Source of the DNA: Aquabacterium sp041909175
GTDB lineage: Bacteria; Pseudomonadota; Gammaproteobacteria; Burkholderiales; Burkholderiaceae_C
Reading direction: 5' to 3'
DNA length: 64,000 nucleotides
Assembly: GCF_041909175.1 (NCBI RefSeq)
Contig: NZ_JAYRDZ010000013.1
Coordinates: 1 to 64,000, forward strand
Shown: in pieces, positions 15,577 to 23,127 of the stretch
Layout of the letters: the number at the start of each line of letters is the position of its first letter
How positions within the stretch are numbered: position 1 is the stretch's first letter
Translations under genes and position numbers: made by a program
Notes under the pieces: model-generated
Database searches by the model: none
Seen by the model: the letters and a program-made list of their open reading frames with translations, nothing else
Told to the model about the DNA's origin: nothing

Positions 15577-15607
15577 TTTACATTTGCACAAATGCAAATG
15601 CTATGAT
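15577..15607 (+). promoter_or_regulatory. Promoter with palindrome C upstream of the dapB-like gene
   Basis: A TTACAT-like -35 (15578-15583) and TATGAT -10 (15602-15607) are separated by 18 bases. Palindrome C, ATTTGCACAAAT (15582-15593), lies between them; flanking bases extend the arms to CATTTG/CAAATG. The arrangement parallels palindrome B, so repression by the same regulator is inferred. Confidence 0.55.
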
Positions 15608-15636
15608 CCAGATGGGACAAGAACGAGGAGACAGAC

Positions 15637-16392
15637 ATGATCAAAGTGGGACTGCTGGGGTACGGTAAAGCAGGACAGGCCGTAGCCGAAGTGCTCAAGA
15701 CTGACGAGAGATTGGGTCTGGCCTGGGTTGCGCGGGCACATGTCCGGGACCCTGATGAGCGCGTTCCGGGAACCGATATTCCGGTTGTCGGGCTGGATCA
15801 GGTTTCCATGGAGGACATGCTGGATGCCTACCCGGTAGATGCTTTGGTTGACTTCTCCACGCCAGAGGCAGTGATGGGGTATGGCGAGGCCCTGCGCAGT
15901 CGCGGCATCACCTTGGTGAGCGCGATTTCAGCCTATTCAGACGAGCAGTTGGCGTATGTTCAAAGTCTGGGCGCAGATACCAAGGTGCTCGCTTCCCCAA
16001 ACATGACCATCGGTATCAATTTTCTGATTCTGGCTGCACGTTTGTTGCGCCAGATCGCTCCGTTTGCGGACGTCGAGATCCTGGAGCAGCATTTCCGTGA
16101 CAAGCCCGAGGTCTCAGGTACGGCGCGCAAGATTGCAGAGAGCCTGTCATTGGAAGATGAACGCATCACGTCGCTGCGGCTGGGGGGCATCGTCGGCCAC
16201 CACGAGGTCATTTTCGGGTTTCCATACCAGACGGTTCGCATCACCCATGAGTCCATCAAGCGGGAAGCATTTGGAACGGGCGCGGCATTTGCGTTGAGCC
16301 AGCTGAGCGCGTGTGAGAAGGGCTTTTATACCTTTGATGATCTGCTGATGCGCAATGTGCGCGAGCAGCTCAAGATGGTGGCCGCTGCATGA
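15637..16392 (+). CDS. Dihydrodipicolinate reductase-like (DapB-family) protein
   Basis: This 251-residue NAD(P)-binding reductase relative has a Rossmann start (MIKVGLLGYGKAGQAVAEVL), VDFSTPEAV as in DapB, and the catalytic block EQHFRDKPEVSGTARKIAE. In true DapB this block reads roughly HHxxKxDxPSGTA; here a Phe replaces the second His and PEVSG replaces the usual D-x-PSG. It is therefore a DapB paralogue whose substrate may differ. GAGGAG sits 6 bases before ATG 15637. Regulation by the nearby MarR-type protein is likely, because a palindrome overlaps its promoter. It overlaps the convergent exchanger fragment by 23 bases. Confidence 0.7.
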   Translation: MIKVGLLGYGKAGQAVAEVLKTDERLGLAWVARAHVRDPDERVPGTDIPVVGLDQVSMEDMLDAYPVDALVDFSTPEAVMGYGEALRSRGITLVSAISAYSDEQLAYVQSLGADTKVLASPNMTIGINFLILAARLLRQIAPFADVEILEQHFRDKPEVSGTARKIAESLSLEDERITSLRLGGIVGHHEVIFGFPYQTVRITHESIKREAFGTGAAFALSQLSACEKGFYTFDDLLMRNVREQLKMVAAA

Positions 16393-16729
16393 GGATCAGT
16401 TGCGTGCCGACATGGATGAGGTAGCCTGCACACAAGGCTGTGCCTGGCCTGGACCAGCGTCCCCACTTCGTTCGCGTTTCAGGATTGTCGCGAGCCGCAA
16501 GCCAGGTGATGCTGGTCATCGCCAGTGCCATGGATGCAGAAACGATGTGGGCCCCGGATAGCTGCTCGAACAGCGGTGCGGCCTGGTAGACAGTGTCATC
16601 CACCGTGAGGATCAAGGCATCAAAGAGGTTGCTGCCGACCAGGTTGCCCAGGATCATGTCAATCCGACCAATGCGGATCGAGCCGATGACACATGCACAC
16701 GCAACAAAGAGCAGCCATGTCGTCACCAT
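16370..16729 (-). pseudogene. Sodium/calcium exchanger (CaCA family), C-terminal remnant
   Basis: The 119 residues include RIGRIDMILGNLVGSNLFDA, then a loop (PLFEQLSGAHIVSAS) and two more hydrophobic stretches. This resembles the second half of the alpha-2 repeat and C-terminus of Na+/Ca2+ exchangers, where GN-x-x-GSN is the ion-coordinating motif. Full proteins have about 320-360 residues with two repeats; here the alpha-1 half is missing. The ATG at 16729 follows the stop of the upstream antiporter by 13 bases. It is most likely a deletion remnant, though expression as a short protein cannot be excluded. Confidence 0.6.
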
Positions 16730-16742
16730 AGGCCGGATCAGA

Positions 16743-17999
16743 TCACAGCAGCATGAATGCGGTCATGGCAACCAGGGTGGGGACCAGCGCAGCCAACAGC
16801 AGACCGCCGGCATGGATGGCCTGATCTTCGAACGAGCCCTTGAGGATCGATGCGCCGGCTGGGTTGGGGGCATTGGCAATGATGGTCAAACCGCCCCCTG
16901 TCACGGCACCGGCGACGAGCGCGTATTGGAACTCGGGGCTCAAACCATCCACCAATGAGCCGAGGTAGGTCAGTGCTGCGTTGTCTGTGACTGCAGTGAG
17001 TGCGGTAGCCCCAAAAAACACGCTGTCGGCGTTCATGTGCATCAGCACGGGTTCGAGCCACCACTGCTGTTGGCCGCCGAGCACCACGAGCCCCGCCAGG
17101 AAAAAAGCCACCAGCAAGCCTTCACGCAGGATGAGAGGGGCCTGGTAGCGTTCATAAGCGGCCGTGAAGCCGAGGAAAAACAGAAACATCCCCATGAACA
17201 CGGCCGGGTGGTGCGCAAACACCACGATGCCCGCCAGGAACATCAAATGGATGGCTGTGACAGGCAGCGGTGGCGGTGCTTCGGGCTCGCTACCGCCAGG
17301 TTGAACGTGGCGCAGTTCGCGCGCAAAGACCGCGACAAGACCTACCGCATTGATGCATACCGCCAGTGCAGCCTTCCACCCAAAGTGATGCATCATGAAG
17401 CTCAGATCCCAGCCCCATGCCGTGGCGACCATCAGGACAGGTGGTGCGGCGTAAGGGGTCAAGGTGCCACCGATCGACACATTCACAAAAAGAACTCCCA
17501 GCATGGCATACCGCAACCTGGTCGACAGTGGCTGGTTGTAGAGGTTGTCGCGCAGCAGCAGTGCGGCCAGGGTCATGGCAGCCGGCTCGGTGATGAACGA
17601 GCCCATCAGCGGCACCAGAGAGAGCACGACTAAAGGCATGGCCCAGCCTGCAGGCAAGGGTAATACACGCACGAGCAGGCGTGTCACCCAGCCAGCCAGT
17701 TGCAAGATAGGCTTGCTGGCTGCCGCCACCATGATGGTGAAGACAAACAGGGGCTCGGTGAAGTTGCGGCTGTCCAGATAGTGCGTGGCGGCTTCTTTGC
17801 CTTCAATGGCAAACATCACCAGCACGAGAACAAGCGCCCAGAACCCGAAGACGACTTCGACCTCACCCAGCAAGTGCCATAAGCCTGCATGTGCTGGTCG
17901 GGCGTGCGCCAAGCGTTCAAAAAACTTGGTCGAAAAAGTGTGCAGCAAGGCGACGGCAAAAATAATGCCGCCGATCAACTGGATGGTGGTTGGATTCAT
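16743..17999 (-). CDS. Putative Na+/H+ antiporter (PF07399-like)
   Basis: This 418-residue polytopic membrane protein has about ten to twelve hydrophobic segments. The N-terminus (MNPTTIQLIGGIIFAVALLH), the LLGEVEVVFGFWA segment and the GSFITEPAAMTLAA and GGTLTPYAAPPVL motifs resemble the putative Na+/H+ antiporter family PF07399, related to the ArsB/NhaD superfamily. Acidic residues inside membrane segments (E in LGEVEVVFGFWA, D in TAVTDNAALTYL) are candidates for cation coupling. It fits an ion-homeostasis cluster with the CLC and MscS genes. It is divergent from lgt. Confidence 0.8.
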   Translation of the reverse strand: MNPTTIQLIGGIIFAVALLHTFSTKFFERLAHARPAHAGLWHLLGEVEVVFGFWALVLVLVMFAIEGKEAATHYLDSRNFTEPLFVFTIMVAAASKPILQLAGWVTRLLVRVLPLPAGWAMPLVVLSLVPLMGSFITEPAAMTLAALLLRDNLYNQPLSTRLRYAMLGVLFVNVSIGGTLTPYAAPPVLMVATAWGWDLSFMMHHFGWKAALAVCINAVGLVAVFARELRHVQPGGSEPEAPPPLPVTAIHLMFLAGIVVFAHHPAVFMGMFLFFLGFTAAYERYQAPLILREGLLVAFFLAGLVVLGGQQQWWLEPVLMHMNADSVFFGATALTAVTDNAALTYLGSLVDGLSPEFQYALVAGAVTGGGLTIIANAPNPAGASILKGSFEDQAIHAGGLLLAALVPTLVAMTAFMLL

Positions 18000-18078
18000 T
18001 TGTCCAATCCTATCAGGACACTGCCAGATTCAGCCTGCGGGCGCCAGCTTGTCACTGACTTGGGGTATCGTTCGCGCC

Positions 18079-18897
18079 ATGCTGATCCATCCTCAATTTG
18101 ACCCTATTGCGATTGCCATCGGACCACTGAAGGTCCACTGGTATGGTCTGACCTATCTGGCGGCCTTCTCGCTGTTTTACCTGCTGGCTACTGCCCGTGC
18201 TGCCAAGCCGCCATTTGTAGACCGAGGGTGGACCCGGCAAATGGTGGAAGACCTGCTGTTCTTTGGCGTGCTGGGTGTCGTGCTGGGTGGGCGGCTGGGC
18301 TATGTGTTGTTCTACAAGCCGAGTTATTACCTGTCTCACCCGGCAGAGATCGCGGCCCTGTGGCAAGGCGGTATGGCCTTCCATGGTGGCTTGCTTGGCG
18401 TGATCTCGGCCATGTTGCTGTACGCCTGGCGCCAGAAGCGCCCCTTCTTCGAGATCGCTGACCTGGTCGCGCCATGTGTGCCCATTGGTCTGGCTGCCGG
18501 GCGCATCGGCAACTTCATCAACGGCGAGTTGTGGGGCCGGGCGGCGGATCCGAGCCTGCCCTGGGCCATGGTGTTTCCGCAGTCAGGCTCCATGGAGCCC
18601 CGCCACCCCTCTCAGTTGTACCAATTCGGCATGGAGGGCGTGTTGCTTTTCGTGCTGTTGTGGTGGTATGCCCGCAAGCCTCGTCAGCAAGGTGCTGTGG
18701 CGGCGGCATTCATGTTTGGCTACGGCTGCTTCCGCTTCATTGCCGAATACTTCCGCGAGCCTGATAGCTTCCTCGGGTTGCTCGCCCTCAATATGAGCAT
18801 GGGGCAGTGGTTGTGCGTCCCCATGATCGTTCTGGGCGCACTGTTTTGGGTCATGGCAAAAAAAGACGCCTTCCGATCCAGGGACCGGAAGGCGTGA
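18079..18897 (+). CDS. lgt: Prolipoprotein diacylglyceryl transferase
   Basis: This 272-residue inner-membrane enzyme transfers diacylglycerol from phosphatidylglycerol to the lipobox cysteine of prolipoproteins. The Lgt signature GRIGNFINGELWGR is present, with the upstream FHGGLLGV histidine and RHPSQLYQ. Seven hydrophobic segments are apparent. ATG 18079 gives the usual N-terminus (MLIHPQFDPIAIAIGPLKVH); the frame is open upstream, but that region is antisense to the antiporter gene. Its last codons contain the hairpin that terminates the opposing nrt operon. Confidence 0.96.
   Translation: MLIHPQFDPIAIAIGPLKVHWYGLTYLAAFSLFYLLATARAAKPPFVDRGWTRQMVEDLLFFGVLGVVLGGRLGYVLFYKPSYYLSHPAEIAALWQGGMAFHGGLLGVISAMLLYAWRQKRPFFEIADLVAPCVPIGLAAGRIGNFINGELWGRAADPSLPWAMVFPQSGSMEPRHPSQLYQFGMEGVLLFVLLWWYARKPRQQGAVAAAFMFGYGCFRFIAEYFREPDSFLGLLALNMSMGQWLCVPMIVLGALFWVMAKKDAFRSRDRKA
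18858..18895 (-). terminator. Terminator of the nrt operon, embedded in the lgt 3' end
   Basis: ACGCCTTCCG (18866-18875) pairs with CGGAAGGCGT (18886-18895). On the minus strand it leads into seven T (complement of 18858-18864). It lies inside the lgt coding sequence, about 140 bases after the end of the ATPase gene. Confidence 0.8.
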
Positions 18898-19034
18898 AGA
18901 GGTCTGTGGATTTTCGCGGACCCACTGACCCCCGCTGAGGAAGACCGCCTGGCTCTGGCGAATCAGGCGATCTTCAAAACTGTATGCAAGTGGTGTGCCA
19001 GCTCAGCGGTGGTGCATCAGGGTCCGGCCGCAGA

Positions 19035-19835
19035 TCAGGCGGCGTGCTTGTCTGACACGCCGTGACGGGTGTAGAGGAAGTCCAGCACGGCCTTGCGGCA
19101 GGCGATGTAGGTCGGGTCTTCAGCCAGTTCGACACGGTTGCGGGGGCGCGCCAGCGGCACGGTGAGGATTTCGCCGATCGTGGCAGCGGGGCCGTTGGTC
19201 ATCATCACGATGCGGTCGGACAGCAGCACGGCTTCATCGACATCGTGGGTCACCATCACCACGGTGCTCTTGGTGCGGGCCACGATCTTCAGCAGCTCAT
19301 CTTGCAACTTGGCGCGGGTCAGTGCATCCAGTGCGCCGAAGGGTTCGTCCATCAACAACACCTTGGGCTCCATGGCCAGTGCGCGGGCAATGCCGACACG
19401 CTGCTTCATGCCGCCTGAGATCTCGTTCGGGCGTTTCTGCGCTGCGTGACCCATGTTGACGAGTTCCAGTGCATCGTTGGTGCGCTTCTTCAGTTGTTCC
19501 TTGCTTTCCTTGCCGCCGAACACGCGCTCGACTGCCAGGTAGACGTTGTCGAAGCAGGTCAACCAGGGCAGCAGCGAGTGGTTCTGGAACACCATCGCCC
19601 GCTCAGGACCAGGGCCGCTGATTTCCTTGTTGTCGCAGATCAGACCGCCGCTGCTGGGCATCAGCAGGCCGGCAATCAGGTTCAGCAAGGTCGATTTGCC
19701 GCAGCCTGAGTGGCCGATCAGTGCAATGAATTCGCCTTTGTCGATGCCGAGGTTGACGTCATGCAGTGCATGGAAACGCCCCTTTTTGGTGTTGAACACC
19801 ATTTCGGCTTGTTGGATGTCGATGAAACGGGCCAT
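19035..19835 (-). CDS. nrtD: Nitrate ABC transporter ATP-binding protein
   Basis: This 266-residue ABC ATPase powers nitrate (or nitrite/cyanate) import with the permease and binding protein upstream. Walker A GHSGCGKST lies near residue 39, the Q-loop is in MVFQNHSLLPWL, the signature is ISGGMKQRVGIARAL, and Walker B is VLLMDEPFGALDALT. The shape matches the NrtD/TauB/SsuB group. ATG 19835 has GGAG just upstream. An in-frame extension to 19922 overlaps the permease stop and adds nothing family-like. The stretch from its stop to lgt (18898-19034) holds no gene. Confidence 0.93.
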   Translation of the reverse strand: MARFIDIQQAEMVFNTKKGRFHALHDVNLGIDKGEFIALIGHSGCGKSTLLNLIAGLLMPSSGGLICDNKEISGPGPERAMVFQNHSLLPWLTCFDNVYLAVERVFGGKESKEQLKKRTNDALELVNMGHAAQKRPNEISGGMKQRVGIARALAMEPKVLLMDEPFGALDALTRAKLQDELLKIVARTKSTVVMVTHDVDEAVLLSDRIVMMTNGPAATIGEILTVPLARPRNRVELAEDPTYIACRKAVLDFLYTRHGVSDKHAA

Positions 19836-19863
19836 GACAGTTCTCCGTGAATGGTGGGTGGGC

Positions 19864-20778
19864 TTATTCGAAGCTGAAGCGCTTGGCGATGGACACCAGG
19901 GCTTGTTCCAGCAGCAGACCAACGATGCCGATCACGAAGATGGCGATGATGATGTGTTGCACGTTCAGGTTGTTCCACTCGTCCCAGACCCAGAAGCCGA
20001 TACCGACACCACCGGTCAGCATTTCTGCTGCGACGATCACCAGCCAGGCCGTACCCACGGACAGGCGCACGCCAGTCAGCATGTAGGGCAGCACAGAGGG
20101 GAACAGGATCTTGGTGACAACCTTCCACTCGGACAGGTTCAGCACCTTGGCCACGTTCAGGTAGTCTTCTGGTACGCGTTGCACGCCCACAGCCGTGTTG
20201 ATGATCATGGGCCAGATCGAACAGATGAAGATGGTCCAGATGGCGGCGGGGTCAGCCGACTTGAAGACCAGCAGGCCGATCGGCAGCCAGGCCAGTGGCG
20301 ACACAGGGCGCAGCAGGCTGATGATCGGGTTCAGCATGTTGCTGACCACGGTGAAGCGGCCGATGATGAAGCCCATCGGGATGCCGACCAGTGCGGCCAG
20401 GCCAAAGCCCAGGGCGACGCGCTTGAGCGAGAACAGGATGTTCCAGCCAATGCCCTGGTCGTTGGGGCCATTCTGGTAGAACGGGTGGGCGAAGAGTTCG
20501 ACCGCCGAGTTCCACGTGGCCAGCGGGGTCGGGAAGGCGCCGCCTTCCTTCATGGTCAACAGGGCCCAGATGCCAATCAGAATTGCCAGGCCGGCGATCG
20601 GGGACAGGGTTTTCAGTGCAAGACCGGCCCAGTCGAACGGGATCTTGGGCTGAACGGGGGTGGGTGCTGGCGCTGGGGTGGCTGCAGGCATGGATTTGGC
20701 GGCTTGAGGCGCGGCAGGGGGTGAAGCCTTCAGGGCTTCGCTGGCTTCGGTGGGGCTGTGGAAGACGGCACTGACCAT
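19864..20778 (-). CDS. nrtB: Nitrate ABC transporter permease
   Basis: This 304-residue permease of the BPD_transp_1 type has at least five membrane segments and the EAA-like loop (VPEDYLNVAKVLNLSEWKVV). The features LRPVSPLAWLPIGLLVF and GIGFWVWDEWNN are typical of NrtB. About 45 residues of Ala/Pro-rich cytoplasmic sequence precede the first membrane segment. The gap to nrtD is 28 bases. About 185 bases with no evident gene or strong hairpin separate its start from the end of the binding-protein gene. Confidence 0.93.
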   Translation of the reverse strand: MVSAVFHSPTEASEALKASPPAAPQAAKSMPAATPAPAPTPVQPKIPFDWAGLALKTLSPIAGLAILIGIWALLTMKEGGAFPTPLATWNSAVELFAHPFYQNGPNDQGIGWNILFSLKRVALGFGLAALVGIPMGFIIGRFTVVSNMLNPIISLLRPVSPLAWLPIGLLVFKSADPAAIWTIFICSIWPMIINTAVGVQRVPEDYLNVAKVLNLSEWKVVTKILFPSVLPYMLTGVRLSVGTAWLVIVAAEMLTGGVGIGFWVWDEWNNLNVQHIIIAIFVIGIVGLLLEQALVSIAKRFSFE

Positions 20779-20962
20779 GGTGAACTCCTGATCTGGCTTC
20801 GTTGAACATGTTGCTGCCGGAGCAGCGGGGCTTTGGGGAAAAGGTGGTCACTCGGAGCCATCCATCAGGGGATGACCTGGATCGAAGCAGGGCTTCGTCT
20901 GGTGCCTTCGTGGGCGCTCCGAGGCCGGTCTCAGCGGGACTCAGTGGTCAAGGAAAGCAAAA

Positions 20963-22219
20963 TCAGGCGTGGATCTTGAAGCCGTCGGCGTACTTCTTCG
21001 GGTCCTTGCCGTCCCATACCACGCCGTCCATCAGCTTGCTGGTCCGCATCACGTCCTTTGGAACAGCGATGTTCAGTGCGCTGGCGGCCTGTTTGTAGAG
21101 GTCAATCTTGTTGATCTGCTTGGCCACGCCCAGGTAGTCGGGGTGATCCTTCAGCAGGCCCCAACGCTTGTGCTGGGTCAGGAACCACATGCCATCGCTC
21201 AGGTACGGGAAGTTGACCTTGCCGTCATTGAAGAACTTCATGTAGTCAGGGTCGTCCCAGGTCTTGCCCAGGCCATTCTGGTAGCGACCCAGGATGCGCT
21301 GGTTGATGGCATCGACGCCGGTGTTCACATAAGACTTGGCTGCAATGGTTTCGGCCATCTTCAGCTTGTTTTGCAGGCCGGCGTCAATCCACCGGCTGGC
21401 TTCCAGTACGGCCATCGTCACGGCGCGCGCGGTGTTGGGGTACTTCTTGGTGAACTCGTCGGTGCAGCCGAGCACCTTCTCAGGATGATCCTTCCAGATG
21501 GACTGAGACGTGGCGGCCGTGATGCCGATGCCGTCCATGATGGCGCGGTGGTTCCAGGGCTCGCCCACGCAGAAGCCATCCATGTTGCCCACGCGCATAT
21601 TGGCCACCATTTGAGGAGGCGGCACGGTGATGACCTTGGCATCCTTCATCGGGTTGATGCCGCCGGCAGCCAGCCAGTAATACAGCCACATGGCGTGGGT
21701 GCCGGTCGGGAAGGTCTGCGCGAAGGTGTATTCGCGCTTTTCGGTGGCCATCAGCTTGGCCAGCGAAGCGACATCCACAGCACCCTTTTCGGCCAGCTTC
21801 TTGGACAGCGAGATGGCCTGACCGTTGTTGTTCAGGGTCATCAGGACGGCCATGTCTTTCTTGGGGCCGCCAATGCCCAGGTGCACGCCATAAACCAGGC
21901 CATACAGCACGTGGGCCATATGGAGGTCACCGTTCACCAGCTTGTCGCGCACGCCGGCCCAGGATGCTTCCTTGGTCGGGATGATCTTGACGCCATACTT
22001 CTTGTCGAAGCCCAGCACCGATGCCATCACCACGGAAGCGCAGTCGGTCAGGGGGATGAAGCCGATCTTGACCTCTTCGAGCTCAGGCTTGTCGGAGCCT
22101 GCAGCCCACACGGCCGACTGGAGTCCGGGCACCACGCCCACAGCCGTAGCGGCTGCGGCGGTTTTCAGAATCGAGCGGCGGGTCATTTTGTTGTCCTGCG
22201 AGTTCATGGTGTGAGGCAT
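20963..22219 (-). CDS. nrtA: Nitrate ABC transporter substrate-binding protein with Tat signal
   Basis: This protein of about 414-418 residues belongs to the CmpA/NrtA family, the periplasmic nitrate-binding component. The N-terminus has a twin-arginine signal (TRRSILKTAAAATAVG), so the folded protein is exported by Tat. Family residues include MAHVLYGLVYGVHLG and CVGEPWNHRAI. Two starts are possible: ATG 22219 touches an AGGA, while ATG 22207 lies 12 bases after it; the Tat motif is kept either way. It is the first gene of the nrt operon and follows an elaborate leader. Confidence 0.93.
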   Translation of the reverse strand: MPHTMNSQDNKMTRRSILKTAAAATAVGVVPGLQSAVWAAGSDKPELEEVKIGFIPLTDCASVVMASVLGFDKKYGVKIIPTKEASWAGVRDKLVNGDLHMAHVLYGLVYGVHLGIGGPKKDMAVLMTLNNNGQAISLSKKLAEKGAVDVASLAKLMATEKREYTFAQTFPTGTHAMWLYYWLAAGGINPMKDAKVITVPPPQMVANMRVGNMDGFCVGEPWNHRAIMDGIGITAATSQSIWKDHPEKVLGCTDEFTKKYPNTARAVTMAVLEASRWIDAGLQNKLKMAETIAAKSYVNTGVDAINQRILGRYQNGLGKTWDDPDYMKFFNDGKVNFPYLSDGMWFLTQHKRWGLLKDHPDYLGVAKQINKIDLYKQAASALNIAVPKDVMRTSKLMDGVVWDGKDPKKYADGFKIHA

Positions 22220-22358
22220 TCCTGTTTAGAAAAACAAAAAAGGTGCCGTCGAGAGAACCAGCACTGCTGCGTGGTCATCTCGAAGACACCTTTGTCGGAA
22301 AGCTCAGGCCCCAACATTGGGAACCTAAGACTTGCAAAATCGCCGTTGACTTTGCTTG
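22220..22358 (-). promoter_or_regulatory. ANTAR-type antitermination leader of the nrt operon
   Basis: The minus-strand leader contains two hairpins with six-base loops having A at position 1 and G at position 4. P1 has the loop AATGTT (22318-22313) between CCC and GGG. P2 has the loop AAAGGT (22293-22288) between GAC and GTC. They are about 10 bases apart. The P2 loop and its 3' stem (AAAGGTGTC) are also the 5' arm of the downstream terminator, so P2 and the terminator exclude each other. This is the known layout for ANTAR-protein antitermination. The likely binder is the NasT-type regulator encoded immediately upstream. Confidence 0.75.
22231..22293 (-). terminator. Leader terminator (attenuator) upstream of nrtA
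   Basis: On the minus strand, AAAGGTG (from 22293) pairs with CACCTTT (ending 22239), and inner CGAGA pairs with TCTCG, followed by a T-rich tract (complement of 22231-22241). It lies about 12 bases before the first nrtA start and would block expression unless the P2 hairpin is stabilised. Confidence 0.82.
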
Positions 22359-22368
22359 CCTTGGTTAA

Positions 22369-22384
22369 TGCAAAGGGTGTGCCA
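22369..22384 (-). promoter_or_regulatory. Sigma-54 promoter for nrtABD
   Basis: The minus strand reads TGGCAC, five bases, then TTGCA, an exact match to the -24/-12 consensus. Transcription would start near 22358. A sigma-54 promoter before a nitrate transporter implies an enhancer-binding activator, most likely NtrC, though I did not identify its binding sites. Confidence 0.82.
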
Positions 22385-22451
22385 GCTTTTTTTGCCTGTT
22401 TTTGATGCAATTTGGGGCAAACCCCAGTCCACCTTGGGGCGATATGCTGTT

Positions 22452-23096
22452 TTAGCCCAGTAAATCGGCTGCATCGATCAGGCGCTGCGCCACTTCGGAC
22501 ACCCGAATGCCCTTGTTCATGGCGGCTTTGCGCAGTCGCTGGTAGGCGTCCTGCTCAGAGAGCCCCTGTCTGGACATCAGGAGGCCCTTGGCGCGGTCGA
22601 CGAGCTTGCGCTCTTCCAGTTGGCTCTTCGCGTTGGCCAATTCCTGGTGCAGTTGTTCTTCGTGCTCGAATCGCGCCAGTGCCACATCAATCACCGTCTT
22701 GATGTGTTCTTGAGGCGTACCCGCCGCGACATAGGTTGAGACGCCGGCGGAAATCGCCTTGCGCACGTAACTGGTGTCTTCGTCATCCGAGAACATCACG
22801 ATGGGGCGCCGCTCATCGCGTGTGGCCATCACCACGTGCTCAAGGATGTCTCGCCCTTGTGATTCGGCGTCGACTACGATCATGTCCGGCTGGATCTGCG
22901 CAATCCGGTCCGGGAGAAAGCTGTCCCCGGGGAAAGTCGCAACCACGTTGTAGCCAGCTTCTAGCAGTCCAATGCGAAGGATGCGCGAACGCTCCAATTC
23001 CGCCTGCTCCGTGTCATCAAGGTCTGCGGACACGGGTGCGGGCAGGACAATCACGACTCGAAGATTGCGTGCATCTTTCGTCATGGCTTTGATCAT
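22452..23096 (-). CDS. nasT: ANTAR-domain response regulator, NasT-like
   Basis: This 214-residue protein has an N-terminal receiver-like domain (IVVDAESQGRDILEHVVMAT, with D in the phosphoacceptor position) followed by a C-terminal ANTAR RNA-binding domain (residues about 150-210; LEERKLVDRAKGLLMSRQGL then SEQDAYQRLRKAAMNKG). NasT-type proteins bind paired hexaloop hairpins and prevent termination in nitrate-assimilation leaders. Such a leader lies just downstream, before nrtA. Its usual partner, the nitrate sensor NasS, is not seen in the window. It is divergent from tsaD by 31 bases. Confidence 0.92.
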   Translation of the reverse strand: MIKAMTKDARNLRVVIVLPAPVSADLDDTEQAELERSRILRIGLLEAGYNVVATFPGDSFLPDRIAQIQPDMIVVDAESQGRDILEHVVMATRDERRPIVMFSDDEDTSYVRKAISAGVSTYVAAGTPQEHIKTVIDVALARFEHEEQLHQELANAKSQLEERKLVDRAKGLLMSRQGLSEQDAYQRLRKAAMNKGIRVSEVAQRLIDAADLLG

Positions 23097-23127
23097 GCAA
23101 CAACTGCGCCGGCCCTAAACTTCTCAC

